Source of the DNA: an uncultured Bacteroides sp.
GTDB taxonomy: Bacteria; Bacteroidota; Bacteroidia; Bacteroidales; Bacteroidaceae
Reading direction: 5' to 3'
NCBI GenBank assembly: GCA_902472795.1
Contig: CABROZ010000101.1
Location: 1 to 8,546 of the forward strand
DNA: 8,546 bases
Both the position numbers and the translations under genes were made by a program. This document shows positions 1 to 6,513 of the stretch, piece by piece. The number at the start of each line of letters is the position of its first letter. The stretch's first letter is position 1. The notes below the pieces were generated by a model. The model was given only the letters and a program-made list of their open reading frames with translations. It was not told the origin of the DNA and did no database searches.

Positions 1-132
1 AAGTGTCTCTCGTGAGCCGTGCAAGTGTCTCTCGTGAGCCGTGCAAGTGTCTCTCGTGAGCCGTGCAAGTGTCTCTCGTGAGCCGTGCAAGTGTCTCTCA
101 TGAGCCGTACAAGTGTCTCTCACGAGCCATGC
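1..132. repeat. Tandem array of six 22-base direct repeats
   Basis: Six head-to-tail copies of a 22-base unit start at 1, 23, 45, 67, 89 and 111. The unit has the core TCTCTCGTGAGCC. Copies 1-4 are identical. Copy 5 has two changes and copy 6 three, all transitions, and they cluster in the CTC-GT-GAG core and the 3' end. Copy 5's core, CTCATGAG, is a perfect palindrome. The next bases (about 133-157) may be a strongly decayed seventh copy. There are no spacers, so this is not CRISPR. The plus strand has a TGA in every copy, and because 22 is not a multiple of three, any plus-strand frame meets a stop within 66 bases, so it is not plus-strand coding. The array lies just downstream of aroB and begins at base 1, so six is a minimum copy number. 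Function is unknown. Confidence 0.95.
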
Positions 133-133
133 A

Positions 134-157
134 GGCATGCCTCTCAGAGGGTATGGC
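134..157 (-). other. Imperfect hairpin just downstream of aroB
   Basis: The 8-base palindrome GGCATGCC (134-141) runs into CCTCTCAGAGG (140-150), and TATGGC (152-157) can pair imperfectly with the outer arm. In aroB mRNA this would form a short stem-loop starting about six bases after the stop codon. There is no U-run after it, so it is not a canonical intrinsic terminator. It may be a transcript-end or stability element, or simply the decayed edge of the adjacent tandem array. Confidence 0.3.
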
Positions 158-162
158 AGGGG

Positions 163-1224
163 TCAGAGCCCCATGCACTCCCGGTAGAAGTCGAGGGTTT
201 CGAAGATGGTATCCTTGTCGGCAGTCTGGTTCAGGCAGATATCGCCCACGTCTTTCAGCAGAGTGAAGTTGATGATGCCTGCGGTGTTCTTCTTGTCGTG
301 CAGCATCAGCTCGTAGAGGCGGTCGTACTGCTTGCAACTGAAAGAGAAGGCGCCGTAGTTCTGACGGACAAACTGCACTACCTGGCGCATGCGTTCCTTG
401 GGGAAGCCGGTCTTGAGGTGGGACAGGTAAAGTTCGCACACCAGTCCCCACGCCACGGCGTAACCGTGCAGCACGGGGCGATTCTCGGCCAGGGCCAGGC
501 TCTCGAAGGCGTGTCCGATGGTGTGCCCCAGGTTGAGGGCTTTGCGGATGCCATGTTCTTGCGGGTCTTGGGCTACGATGTCTTCTTTGACCTGCACAGA
601 GCGGCCTACCATGTCCTTCAGCAGGCGGTAGTCGGGGCATTCGGTGTCGAAAGCCAACAGTTCGTCAAGATGTTGCGGGGTGCTGATGAGGCCGTGCTTC
701 AGCATTTCGGCATAACCGGAGAAGAAGTTGTGGGCATCGAGGCTACGCAGAAACTCGGTTTCAATCAGCACACTGGTTGCGGGCGCAAAGGCTCCGATTT
801 CGTTCTTCAGGCCGTTGAAGTTGATGCCCGTCTTTCCGCCTACCGAGGCATCGACCATCGCCAGCAGCGTGGTTGGAATGTTGATGTAGGCTATGCCGCG
901 CTTGAAAGTGGCAGCAGCAAAACCGCCGAGGTCGGTCACCATGCCTCCGCCCAGATTGATGAGGAGCGAGTGGCGGGTAGCACCTTGTTGGCTCAGGGCT
1001 TGCCACACCGAGGCCAGCGTTTCCAGCGTTTTATGCACGTCTTCGGCACCAATCGTGATTTCGGTGGCTCCCTTCAGGGCTTCGATGCCGGCCAGCAGGG
1101 GCAGGCACAGGCGGTGAGTATGTTCATCGGTCAGGATGAAGAGTCGGTCGTGCGGGCATTTCCCGATGGCGCCGGTCAGTGCACCGTCCAACTCTTCGCA
1201 GAGGATAACTTCTTGTTTGTTCAT
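163..1224 (-). CDS. aroB: 3-dehydroquinate synthase
   Basis: The product catalyses the second step of the shikimate pathway, converting DAHP to 3-dehydroquinate in the cytoplasm with NAD and a divalent metal. Its 353 residues are a full-length family size. Visible motifs are the NAD-binding glycine loop GGGMVTD (92-98), PTTLLAMVDASVGGKTGIN (117-135), KNEIGAF (140-146), GYAEMLKHGLI (170-180) with the presumed metal ligand E173, NLGHTIGHAFE (231-241) with H234, and LHGYAVAWG (252-260) with H253. The last two carry the histidine metal ligands in characterised family members. The ATG at 1224 gives the expected N-terminus. It has no Shine-Dalgarno sequence, as is common in Bacteroidota. The gene is divergent from the small membrane protein gene at 1409 and its stop is followed by the hairpin and tandem repeats. 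No other shikimate gene lies in the window. Reading is intact. Confidence 0.97.
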   Translation of the reverse strand: MNKQEVILCEELDGALTGAIGKCPHDRLFILTDEHTHRLCLPLLAGIEALKGATEITIGAEDVHKTLETLASVWQALSQQGATRHSLLINLGGGMVTDLGGFAAATFKRGIAYINIPTTLLAMVDASVGGKTGINFNGLKNEIGAFAPATSVLIETEFLRSLDAHNFFSGYAEMLKHGLISTPQHLDELLAFDTECPDYRLLKDMVGRSVQVKEDIVAQDPQEHGIRKALNLGHTIGHAFESLALAENRPVLHGYAVAWGLVCELYLSHLKTGFPKERMRQVVQFVRQNYGAFSFSCKQYDRLYELMLHDKKNTAGIINFTLLKDVGDICLNQTADKDTIFETLDFYRECMGL

Positions 1225-1262
1225 ACGTTGATTTGTAATGGTTGATTGCTAATATCAGGTGG

Positions 1263-1270
1263 CAAAGATA
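1263..1270 (-). promoter_or_regulatory. Probable -7 promoter box for aroB
   Basis: On the minus strand this reads TATCTTTG, an exact match to the Bacteroides housekeeping -7 consensus TAnnTTTG. It lies 38 bases upstream of the aroB ATG. The nearest minus-strand TTTG upstream (1288-1285) leaves only 14 bases of spacing, shorter than the usual 19-21, so the -33 element is weak or absent. The assignment rests on the -7 box and its position. Confidence 0.6.
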
Positions 1271-1302
1271 CTTTTTTGAGCCGACAAAGCATCGGTTTGC
1301 AG

Positions 1303-1322
1303 GGGGAAAAGCGGTTTTCCCC
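1303..1322. promoter_or_regulatory. Perfect inverted repeat between divergent promoters
   Basis: GGGGAAAA (1303-1310) and TTTTCCCC (1315-1322) are exact reverse complements separated by GCGG. The element lies between the -7 boxes of two divergent genes, about 33 bases from each. On the plus strand a six-T run (1326-1331) follows, so it also resembles a short intrinsic terminator, but no plus-strand gene ends nearby. An operator for a dimeric regulator, or a barrier separating the two transcription units, are both possible. No regulator gene is adjacent within the window. Confidence 0.45.
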
Positions 1323-1328
1323 GACTTT

Positions 1329-1363
1329 TTTGGGGCGGAATACAAAGAAAATGCGTAAGTTTG
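1329..1363 (+). promoter_or_regulatory. Probable promoter for the small membrane protein gene
   Basis: TAAGTTTG (1356-1363) matches the Bacteroides -7 consensus TAnnTTTG exactly and lies 45 bases before the ATG at 1409. A TTTG (1329-1332) is a candidate -33 element, with a 23-base spacer, slightly longer than the usual 19-21. The region between this box and the gene is AT-rich, as expected for a Bacteroidota leader without a Shine-Dalgarno sequence. Confidence 0.6.
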
Positions 1364-1408
1364 TCCACGTAAAACTCTATATTACTTATTTAAAAACAAG
1401 AATACGCT

Positions 1409-1822
1409 ATGAAAGCTTTGCTGCCCGTGTACTGTCGCCCGTTGGGCTACTTCGTGATTGCCCTTGCCTTGTTCCTGCCCTTCCTGATGCTGATGATGGG
1501 CCGTGTGACCGATGCTAACCTGCTCTTTTACAAGGAGTGCGCCAAACTGCTGATGATGATGGGCTGTCTGATGATCATCTTTGCGCTGACGAAGAACGAG
1601 ACGGAAGAAACCGTTCGTGTGCGCAACCAGGCTACGCGCAACGCCATGTTCCTGACCGTGATCTTCATCTTCGGCGGAATGCTCTATCGGGTGGCCAAAG
1701 GCGACATTGCTTCGGTAGATACTTCCTCCTTTCTTATCTTTTTGATATTGAATGTGCTTTGCCTGGAATTTGGTATAAAAAAAGCGGCAGTTGATAGACT
1801 GTTTAAGCGGAATGGTCGATAA
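1409..1822 (+). CDS. Small four-helix membrane protein, unknown function
   Basis: I do not recognise a family for this 137-residue protein. It has four strongly hydrophobic stretches, at about residues 11-30, 45-61, 79-94 and 106-122, so it should be an integral inner-membrane protein. Helix 2 and 3 are joined by a charged loop (TKNETEETVRVRNQATR, 61-77), and the C-terminal tail is basic (KKAAVDRLFKRNGR). It is rich in methionine in the first two helices (LMLMMG, LLMMMGCLMI) but shows no recognisable metal-binding motif. A gene is supported by the exact -7 box 45 bases upstream, bacterial-type membrane topology and an intact frame; the divergent aroB and the following outer-membrane gene give no functional clue. 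The 105-base gap before the next gene leaves co-transcription with it uncertain. Confidence 0.8.
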   Translation: MKALLPVYCRPLGYFVIALALFLPFLMLMMGRVTDANLLFYKECAKLLMMMGCLMIIFALTKNETEETVRVRNQATRNAMFLTVIFIFGGMLYRVAKGDIASVDTSSFLIFLILNVLCLEFGIKKAAVDRLFKRNGR

Positions 1823-1850
1823 ATAACGCAAATCATCGTGTCAGTCATTA

Positions 1851-1876
1851 AACCTTTTGCATGTTATTCTGTCAAA
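1851..1876 (+). promoter_or_regulatory. Possible extracytoplasmic-sigma-type promoter
   Basis: No TAnnTTTG box is visible in the 105 bases before the outer-membrane protein gene. Instead AACCTT (1851-1856) is followed after 15 bases by TCAAA (1872-1876), which resembles the AACTT-N15-TCAAA pattern of sigma-E promoters in Proteobacteria. Bacteroidota have many ECF sigma factors with differing specificity, so the resemblance is weak evidence. It would put the start of transcription about 45 bases before the ATG at 1928. Confidence 0.2.
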
Positions 1877-1927
1877 TGAAACAGTGTAAAAGAATACATT
1901 GTTTATATAAAGAAGCAGAATAGACAA

Positions 1928-4876
1928 ATGAAAAGAATTATCATTGGCACAGCGTTGTTGCTGACAACGGCACTGGCCGCGTTTTCGCAAACAAGAAGCA
2001 TTACCGTGTCGGGGCGCGTGATGGAGGACGACACCAAGCAGCCGGCCATGCAGGCTACTGTGCAACTACTATCATTGCCCGACAGTACACAGGCGGCAGG
2101 CGTCGCAAGTTCTAACGATGGTTACTTCAAGCTGCCCAAGGTGAAACCGGGAAAGTACACCCTGCGTATCTCATACATCGGCTATAAGAGCAAGTTCATG
2201 CCGATGATTCTGACGGCGGCCGTTCCCGAGAAGAATATCGGTACGGTGACGCTTGAGTCGGATGCCGTGATGCTGTCCGAAGCCGTAGTCGTGGCCGAAG
2301 CTCCTCAGGTGCAGGTAGTCGAAGACACGATAGCCTTCAACTCGTCTGCTTATCGTACGCCCGAGGGCGCCATGCTCGAAGAGTTAGTCAAGAAATTGCC
2401 TGGAGCCGAAATCGACGACGACGGTAACGTGAAAATCAACGGAAAGGACGTCTCCAAAATTATGGTGAACGGAAAGGAATTCTTTGGCGGCGACGTGAAG
2501 ACCGGTTTGAAGAACCTCCCCGTGGACATGATTGAAAAACTGAAGACCTACGACAAGCAGTCCGACTTGGCGCGAGTAACAGGTATCGACGACGGTGAAG
2601 AAGAAACCGTGCTCGACCTCACTGTGAAGAAAGGTATGAACAAAGGTATCTTTGGAAATATTGACCTGTCCGGCGGTACGGAAGACCGCTACATGGGGCG
2701 CGCCATGGTGAACTACTTCAACGACAATACACAGGTGACCTTTATCGCCGGTGCCAACAACGTGAACGATCAAGGCTTCTCGGGCGGTGGCGGCGGACCA
2801 CGCTGGCGCAGAAACAACGGTCTGACGGCAACCAAGGAAATCGGTTTGGACTTTGCTACCGAGAGGGAAAAGATAGAACTCGGCGGTAGCGTTCGTTACA
2901 AATATAGCGGTAACGATGTCTATAGCGACGGTTATACCGAAAACTTCCTTTCGAGTGGTTCAGGTTCGTCTTTCAACAATTCGCGTTCGCTCAGTAAGAG
3001 CAGCAATCAGGATCTCAAAGCTGATTTCCGTCTGGAGTGGAAGCCCGATTCGATGACCAACATCATCTTCCGTCCCAACTTCAGTTACGGCAAGACCGGG
3101 AGTTATTCCAATTCCATGTCCGGAACCTTTAACAGCGATCCTTATGCGGTGATCGCTAATCCTAACGATTATCTGGATATCACCCAGTTGGCTAAACTCG
3201 ATCTGTCGGGCGAGACATTCGACGGTGAAAGCACCGACCCCTTGCAGAGTATCCGTGTCAATACGTCGAACAACCTTTCCAGCAGCGACGGCAACTCGCT
3301 GTCGGCAAATGCCACTTTGCAAGTCAACCGCCGGCTCAGTTCGAACGGTCGTAACATTACCTTCCGTGGTACAGCCGGTTACAGCAATTCGGAAAATGAC
3401 CAGTACAGCGCGTCGAACACCCGTTACTTCCAGGCCGGAGAAGACGGAACCGTAAAGCCCGAAGACATCATCCGCCGCTACATGACTACGCCTACCGATG
3501 GCTACAACTACAGCCTGGAGCTGACCTATAGTGAGCCGCTCTGGAAGGCTACCTTCCTGCAGTTCCGCTATCGTTTCAGCTACAGCAACAGCACGAGCGA
3601 CAAGAAAACCTACAACCTCGGTAACGATTGGAACATGGGCGACCTGTTGCCCGATGGGTATGAGGATGGCTTCGATGCCGAGCAAAGCAAGTATGCCGAA
3701 TACGAGACATATACTCACCGCTTCAGCCCCAGCCTGCTCTTCAACCGCGAGAAGTATCGTCTGAGCATTGGTGCCGATTTTGAGCCGCAAAACACTTCGT
3801 TGTCCTACGAGAAGGGCTCGTATGTGACCGACACCACCCGTAGCGTCTTCAATGTAGCTCCGAGTATCGATTTCCGTTACCGTTTCTCGAAGGTGAGCCA
3901 GTTGCGTATCACTTACCGCGGACGCAGTTCGCAGCCAAGCATGGAGAACCTGTTGGATGTGACCGACGACTCCAACCCGCTGAACATTACGATGGGTAAT
4001 CCGGGTTTGAAGCCTTCCTTCAGTCATAACTTCCGCATGTTCTACAATACTTATGATCCCGAGCGTCAGCGAGGCATCTTCACTCATGCCAACTTCCAGA
4101 TGACACAGAACAGCATCAGTAACATGAGAACCTACAACGAACAGACCGGTGGATGGACCAGCAAGCCTGAAAACATCAACGGTAACTGGAGCGCAATGGG
4201 TATGTTCGGCATCAACTCGGCATTGAAGAACAAGAAGTACACCATCAGTTCCTTCAGTAATGTGTCTTATAACAATAATGTCGGTTACCTTTCTGTAGGC
4301 ACGGTCGCTCAAAAGAATACGACTACCAATCTGAGTTTGCAGGAACGTCTGACAGGTACTTACCGTAACGATTGGTTCGAGTTCGGACTGAACGGTTCGT
4401 TCTCGTATTCGATGGAAAAGGACAAGCTGACTCCTACTAACAATCAGAATCCTTACAACTTCTCGTATGGTGCTACTACGACCATGACTGCTCCGTGGAA
4501 CATGACCCTTTCGACGAACATTGCCAACCAGAGCCGTCGCGGTTACCTCGACAGCAGCATGAACCGCAATGAGCTTATCTGGAATGCGCAGCTTTCGCAG
4601 ACATTCCTCGGAGGAGCTGCTACGGTCAGTTTCGAGATGTATGATATCCTGAGACAGCAGAGCAACATCAGCCGTTCGCTGACGGCAAGCGGACGTTCGG
4701 TATATACCTATAATGGTGTCAACAGCTATTGCATGCTGCACTTTATCTACCGTCTGAACATCTTTGGAGGCAAGAATGCCCGTGACAAAGGTCCCGGTAT
4801 GGGATTTGGTCCCGGTCATGGCCCCGGCCCCGGTGGAAACCGTGGAGGCTTTGGCGGCGGTCGCCCCCGTTTCTGA
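1928..4876 (+). CDS. Outer-membrane beta-barrel protein, TonB-receptor-like
   Basis: This 982-residue protein has a signal peptide (MKRIIIGTALLLTTALAAFS, cleavage near residue 20). A carboxypeptidase-regulatory-like beta-sandwich follows (about 25-110, ending GTVTLES), then a plug-like region (about 112-235, with VEDTIAFNSSAYRTPEGAML and KINGKDVSKIMVNGKEFFGG) and a large barrel (about 240-946) rich in alternating aromatic strands. This is the architecture of the Bacteroidota OMP_b-brl_3-type family, related to TonB-dependent receptors. It is not SusC-like: no SusD gene follows and a terminator closes the unit. I see no clear TonB box, so active transport is unproven and the substrate is unknown. 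The last barrel strand appears to end at LHFIYRLNIF (937-946). Beyond it is a 36-residue Gly/Pro-rich tail ending in Phe. A second glycine run lies early in the barrel (SGGGGGPRWRR, 285-295). The ATG at 1928 is chosen because it gives the signal peptide directly. Confidence 0.9.
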   Translation: MKRIIIGTALLLTTALAAFSQTRSITVSGRVMEDDTKQPAMQATVQLLSLPDSTQAAGVASSNDGYFKLPKVKPGKYTLRISYIGYKSKFMPMILTAAVPEKNIGTVTLESDAVMLSEAVVVAEAPQVQVVEDTIAFNSSAYRTPEGAMLEELVKKLPGAEIDDDGNVKINGKDVSKIMVNGKEFFGGDVKTGLKNLPVDMIEKLKTYDKQSDLARVTGIDDGEEETVLDLTVKKGMNKGIFGNIDLSGGTEDRYMGRAMVNYFNDNTQVTFIAGANNVNDQGFSGGGGGPRWRRNNGLTATKEIGLDFATEREKIELGGSVRYKYSGNDVYSDGYTENFLSSGSGSSFNNSRSLSKSSNQDLKADFRLEWKPDSMTNIIFRPNFSYGKTGSYSNSMSGTFNSDPYAVIANPNDYLDITQLAKLDLSGETFDGESTDPLQSIRVNTSNNLSSSDGNSLSANATLQVNRRLSSNGRNITFRGTAGYSNSENDQYSASNTRYFQAGEDGTVKPEDIIRRYMTTPTDGYNYSLELTYSEPLWKATFLQFRYRFSYSNSTSDKKTYNLGNDWNMGDLLPDGYEDGFDAEQSKYAEYETYTHRFSPSLLFNREKYRLSIGADFEPQNTSLSYEKGSYVTDTTRSVFNVAPSIDFRYRFSKVSQLRITYRGRSSQPSMENLLDVTDDSNPLNITMGNPGLKPSFSHNFRMFYNTYDPERQRGIFTHANFQMTQNSISNMRTYNEQTGGWTSKPENINGNWSAMGMFGINSALKNKKYTISSFSNVSYNNNVGYLSVGTVAQKNTTTNLSLQERLTGTYRNDWFEFGLNGSFSYSMEKDKLTPTNNQNPYNFSYGATTTMTAPWNMTLSTNIANQSRRGYLDSSMNRNELIWNAQLSQTFLGGAATVSFEMYDILRQQSNISRSLTASGRSVYTYNGVNSYCMLHFIYRLNIFGGKNARDKGPGMGFGPGHGPGPGGNRGGFGGGRPRF

Positions 4877-4901
4877 TATTTCCTGACTATAGTTTTTGTG
4901 G

Positions 4902-4948
4902 CGCGGACCCGAGTTGGAACTACATTTTCCCTCGGGTTCGCGTTTTTT
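4902..4948 (+). terminator. Strong intrinsic terminator after the outer-membrane gene
   Basis: Bases 4902-4913 pair with 4931-4942 in a 12-bp GC-rich stem with a single G-U pair. GGAA (4916-4919) and TTCC (4927-4930) can add four more pairs inside. Six T residues follow immediately (4943-4948). It begins 25 bases after the outer-membrane gene's stop and should separate that gene from the cardiolipin synthase gene. Confidence 0.9.
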
Positions 4949-4995
4949 ATAGGTATGTCGCATGACCCGGGCAGGAAGGATGCTGTGGGCTTCGT

Positions 4996-5046
4996 TACTT
5001 TTTCAGTCCGAAGTGAAAGAGTATTCTGAAAAAAGCTCTATATTTG
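4996..5046 (+). promoter_or_regulatory. Candidate promoter boxes for the cardiolipin synthase gene
   Basis: Two boxes lie between the terminator and the ATG at 5052. TATATTTG (5039-5046) matches TAnnTTTG exactly but ends only five bases before the ATG, so use of it would give a leaderless or nearly leaderless mRNA. TACTTTTT (4996-5003) misses only the final G and would give a leader of about 40 bases. Neither has an evident TTTG or TTG at the -33 distance. Which is used cannot be settled from sequence. Confidence 0.35.
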
Positions 5047-5051
5047 TTTGC

Positions 5052-6491
5052 ATGATAGACTGGAACCTTATAGCAGGACAGATCGCCTCGGTCGCATTCG
5101 ACATCGTATATTTTGGCGTAGTCATCGGTACGATTATTGTGATAGTGCTCGACAATCGTAATCCGGTGAAGACCATTGCGTGGGTGCTGATTCTGATGTT
5201 CCTGCCGGTGGTTGGTCTGGTTCTTTACTTCTTTTTCGGGCGTAGCCAGCGGCGCGAGCGCATCATCGGGAAGAAACTCTACAGCCGGCTGATGAAGAAA
5301 TCGATGGCCGAATACATGGCTCAGGACTCGTGTCGTCTTCCGCTGCACTACAGTCGGCTGATCTCGCTGTTCCGCAATGCCAATCAGGCTTTTCCCTTCG
5401 ACGGAAACCGGGTGCAGGTGTACACCGAAGGCTTGTCGATGCTGCAAGCGCTGCTGCGCGAGTTGCAGAAGGCTACGCAGCACATCCATCTGGAATTTTA
5501 TATCTTCGAGGACGACGCCATAGGGCGCATGGTGCGCGATGTGCTGATGGAGAAAGCCCGTTCGGGGGTAGAGGTCCGGGTGATTTACGACGACGTAGGC
5601 TGTTGGCATGTGCCCTCTCGCTTTTTCGATCAGATGCGCGAGGCAGGTGTCGATGTTCGCAGTTTCCTGAAGGTGCGCTTCCCGTTGTTCACCAGTAAGG
5701 TGAATTACCGCAATCACCGCAAGATAGTGGTCATCGACGGTCGTGTAGGCTTCGTGGGCGGCATGAATCTGGCCGAACGCTATGTGCGCGGTGTCTCTTG
5801 GGGCGTTTGGCGCGACACGCATCTGCAGCTGGAGGGAAAGGCTGTTCATGGCTTGCAAACGGCTTTTCTGCTCGACTGGTATTTCGTGGACCGTACGCTG
5901 ATAACCTCGGCACGCTATTTTCCGAAGATCGATTGCGTGGGTACGGCTTTGGCACAGATTGTGACGAGCGAACCTGTAGGCCCGTGGCGCGAAATCATGC
6001 AGGGGCTTTGCATGGCCTTGATGGGTGCGCGCAAGTATTTCTATATGCAGACTCCTTACTTCCTGCCCACCGAGTCGGTGCGGGTGGCTATGCGAACGGC
6101 GGCGCTTGCGGGCGTGGACGTCAGGCTGATGATTCCCCAGCGTGCCGACAGCCGTCTGACGCATCTGGCTTCGTGTTCCTATCTGGCCGATGTGCTTCAG
6201 GCAGGGGTGAAGGTCTATTTCTATAAGAAGGGTTTCCTGCATTCGAAACTGATGGTTTCGGACGATGAACTGTCAACGGTAGGCTCTACCAATATCGACT
6301 TCCGCAGTTTCGAGCACAACTTCGAGGTGAACGCTTTTGTTTACGATGTAGAGACGGCGTTGCAGATGCGTGAGATTTTCCTGCAGGATCAGCGCGACTG
6401 TGTGCAGGTGTTCCTGAAGAACTGGGTAAAGCGTCCCTGGCATCGGAAGGCTGCCGAGAGTGTGGTGCGTCTTTTCTCGCCTGTGTTATAG
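5052..6491 (+). CDS. cls: Cardiolipin synthase, phospholipase D family
   Basis: The enzyme would condense phosphatidyl groups to make cardiolipin at the inner membrane. From the ATG at 5052 it has 479 residues, close to the usual bacterial length of about 480. Two N-terminal transmembrane helices (about 14-34 and 43-62) are followed by two phospholipase D domains. The catalytic HKD motifs are intact: H222-x-K224-x4-D229 in NHRKIVVIDGRVGFVGGMN, and H397-x-K399-x4-D404 in FLHSKLMVSD, followed by GSTNIDFRSFEHNFE. The frame is open upstream to an ATG at 4962, but those 30 extra residues are polar, start just after the terminator and are not typical of the family, so 5052 is preferred. The substrate choice (two phosphatidylglycerols, or phosphatidylglycerol plus another donor) cannot be read from sequence. 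The gene stands alone and converges on rsmD with 22 bases between stops and no clear terminator. Confidence 0.93.
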   Translation: MIDWNLIAGQIASVAFDIVYFGVVIGTIIVIVLDNRNPVKTIAWVLILMFLPVVGLVLYFFFGRSQRRERIIGKKLYSRLMKKSMAEYMAQDSCRLPLHYSRLISLFRNANQAFPFDGNRVQVYTEGLSMLQALLRELQKATQHIHLEFYIFEDDAIGRMVRDVLMEKARSGVEVRVIYDDVGCWHVPSRFFDQMREAGVDVRSFLKVRFPLFTSKVNYRNHRKIVVIDGRVGFVGGMNLAERYVRGVSWGVWRDTHLQLEGKAVHGLQTAFLLDWYFVDRTLITSARYFPKIDCVGTALAQIVTSEPVGPWREIMQGLCMALMGARKYFYMQTPYFLPTESVRVAMRTAALAGVDVRLMIPQRADSRLTHLASCSYLADVLQAGVKVYFYKKGFLHSKLMVSDDELSTVGSTNIDFRSFEHNFEVNAFVYDVETALQMREIFLQDQRDCVQVFLKNWVKRPWHRKAAESVVRLFSPVL

Positions 6492-6513
6492 TTGCTGGCC
6501 GGGGGCGGACAGG

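Noticed and set aside
1..132. CRISPR array
   Set aside because: Copies are contiguous with no spacers, and no cas gene is present.
85..1245. Open frame of 386 codons on the plus strand opposite aroB
   Set aside because: It is antisense to a certain aroB, begins inside the tandem repeats and shows no recognisable domain. Long antisense frames are expected from this codon usage.
1928..4876. SusC-type polysaccharide utilisation locus
   Set aside because: No SusD-like gene follows, an intrinsic terminator comes directly after, no glycan-degrading enzymes are in the window, and the barrel has the OMP_b-brl_3 style rather than SusC motifs.
2960..4963. Open frame of 667 codons on the minus strand inside the outer-membrane gene
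   Set aside because: Wholly opposite a convincing beta-barrel gene and crossing its terminator. The translation is low-complexity (Val, Thr, Arg) and has no domain, so it is a shadow of the coding strand.
4995..6242. Open frame of 415 codons on the minus strand opposite cardiolipin synthase
   Set aside because: Antisense to a gene with both HKD motifs intact. The translation is His/Gln-rich without motifs.
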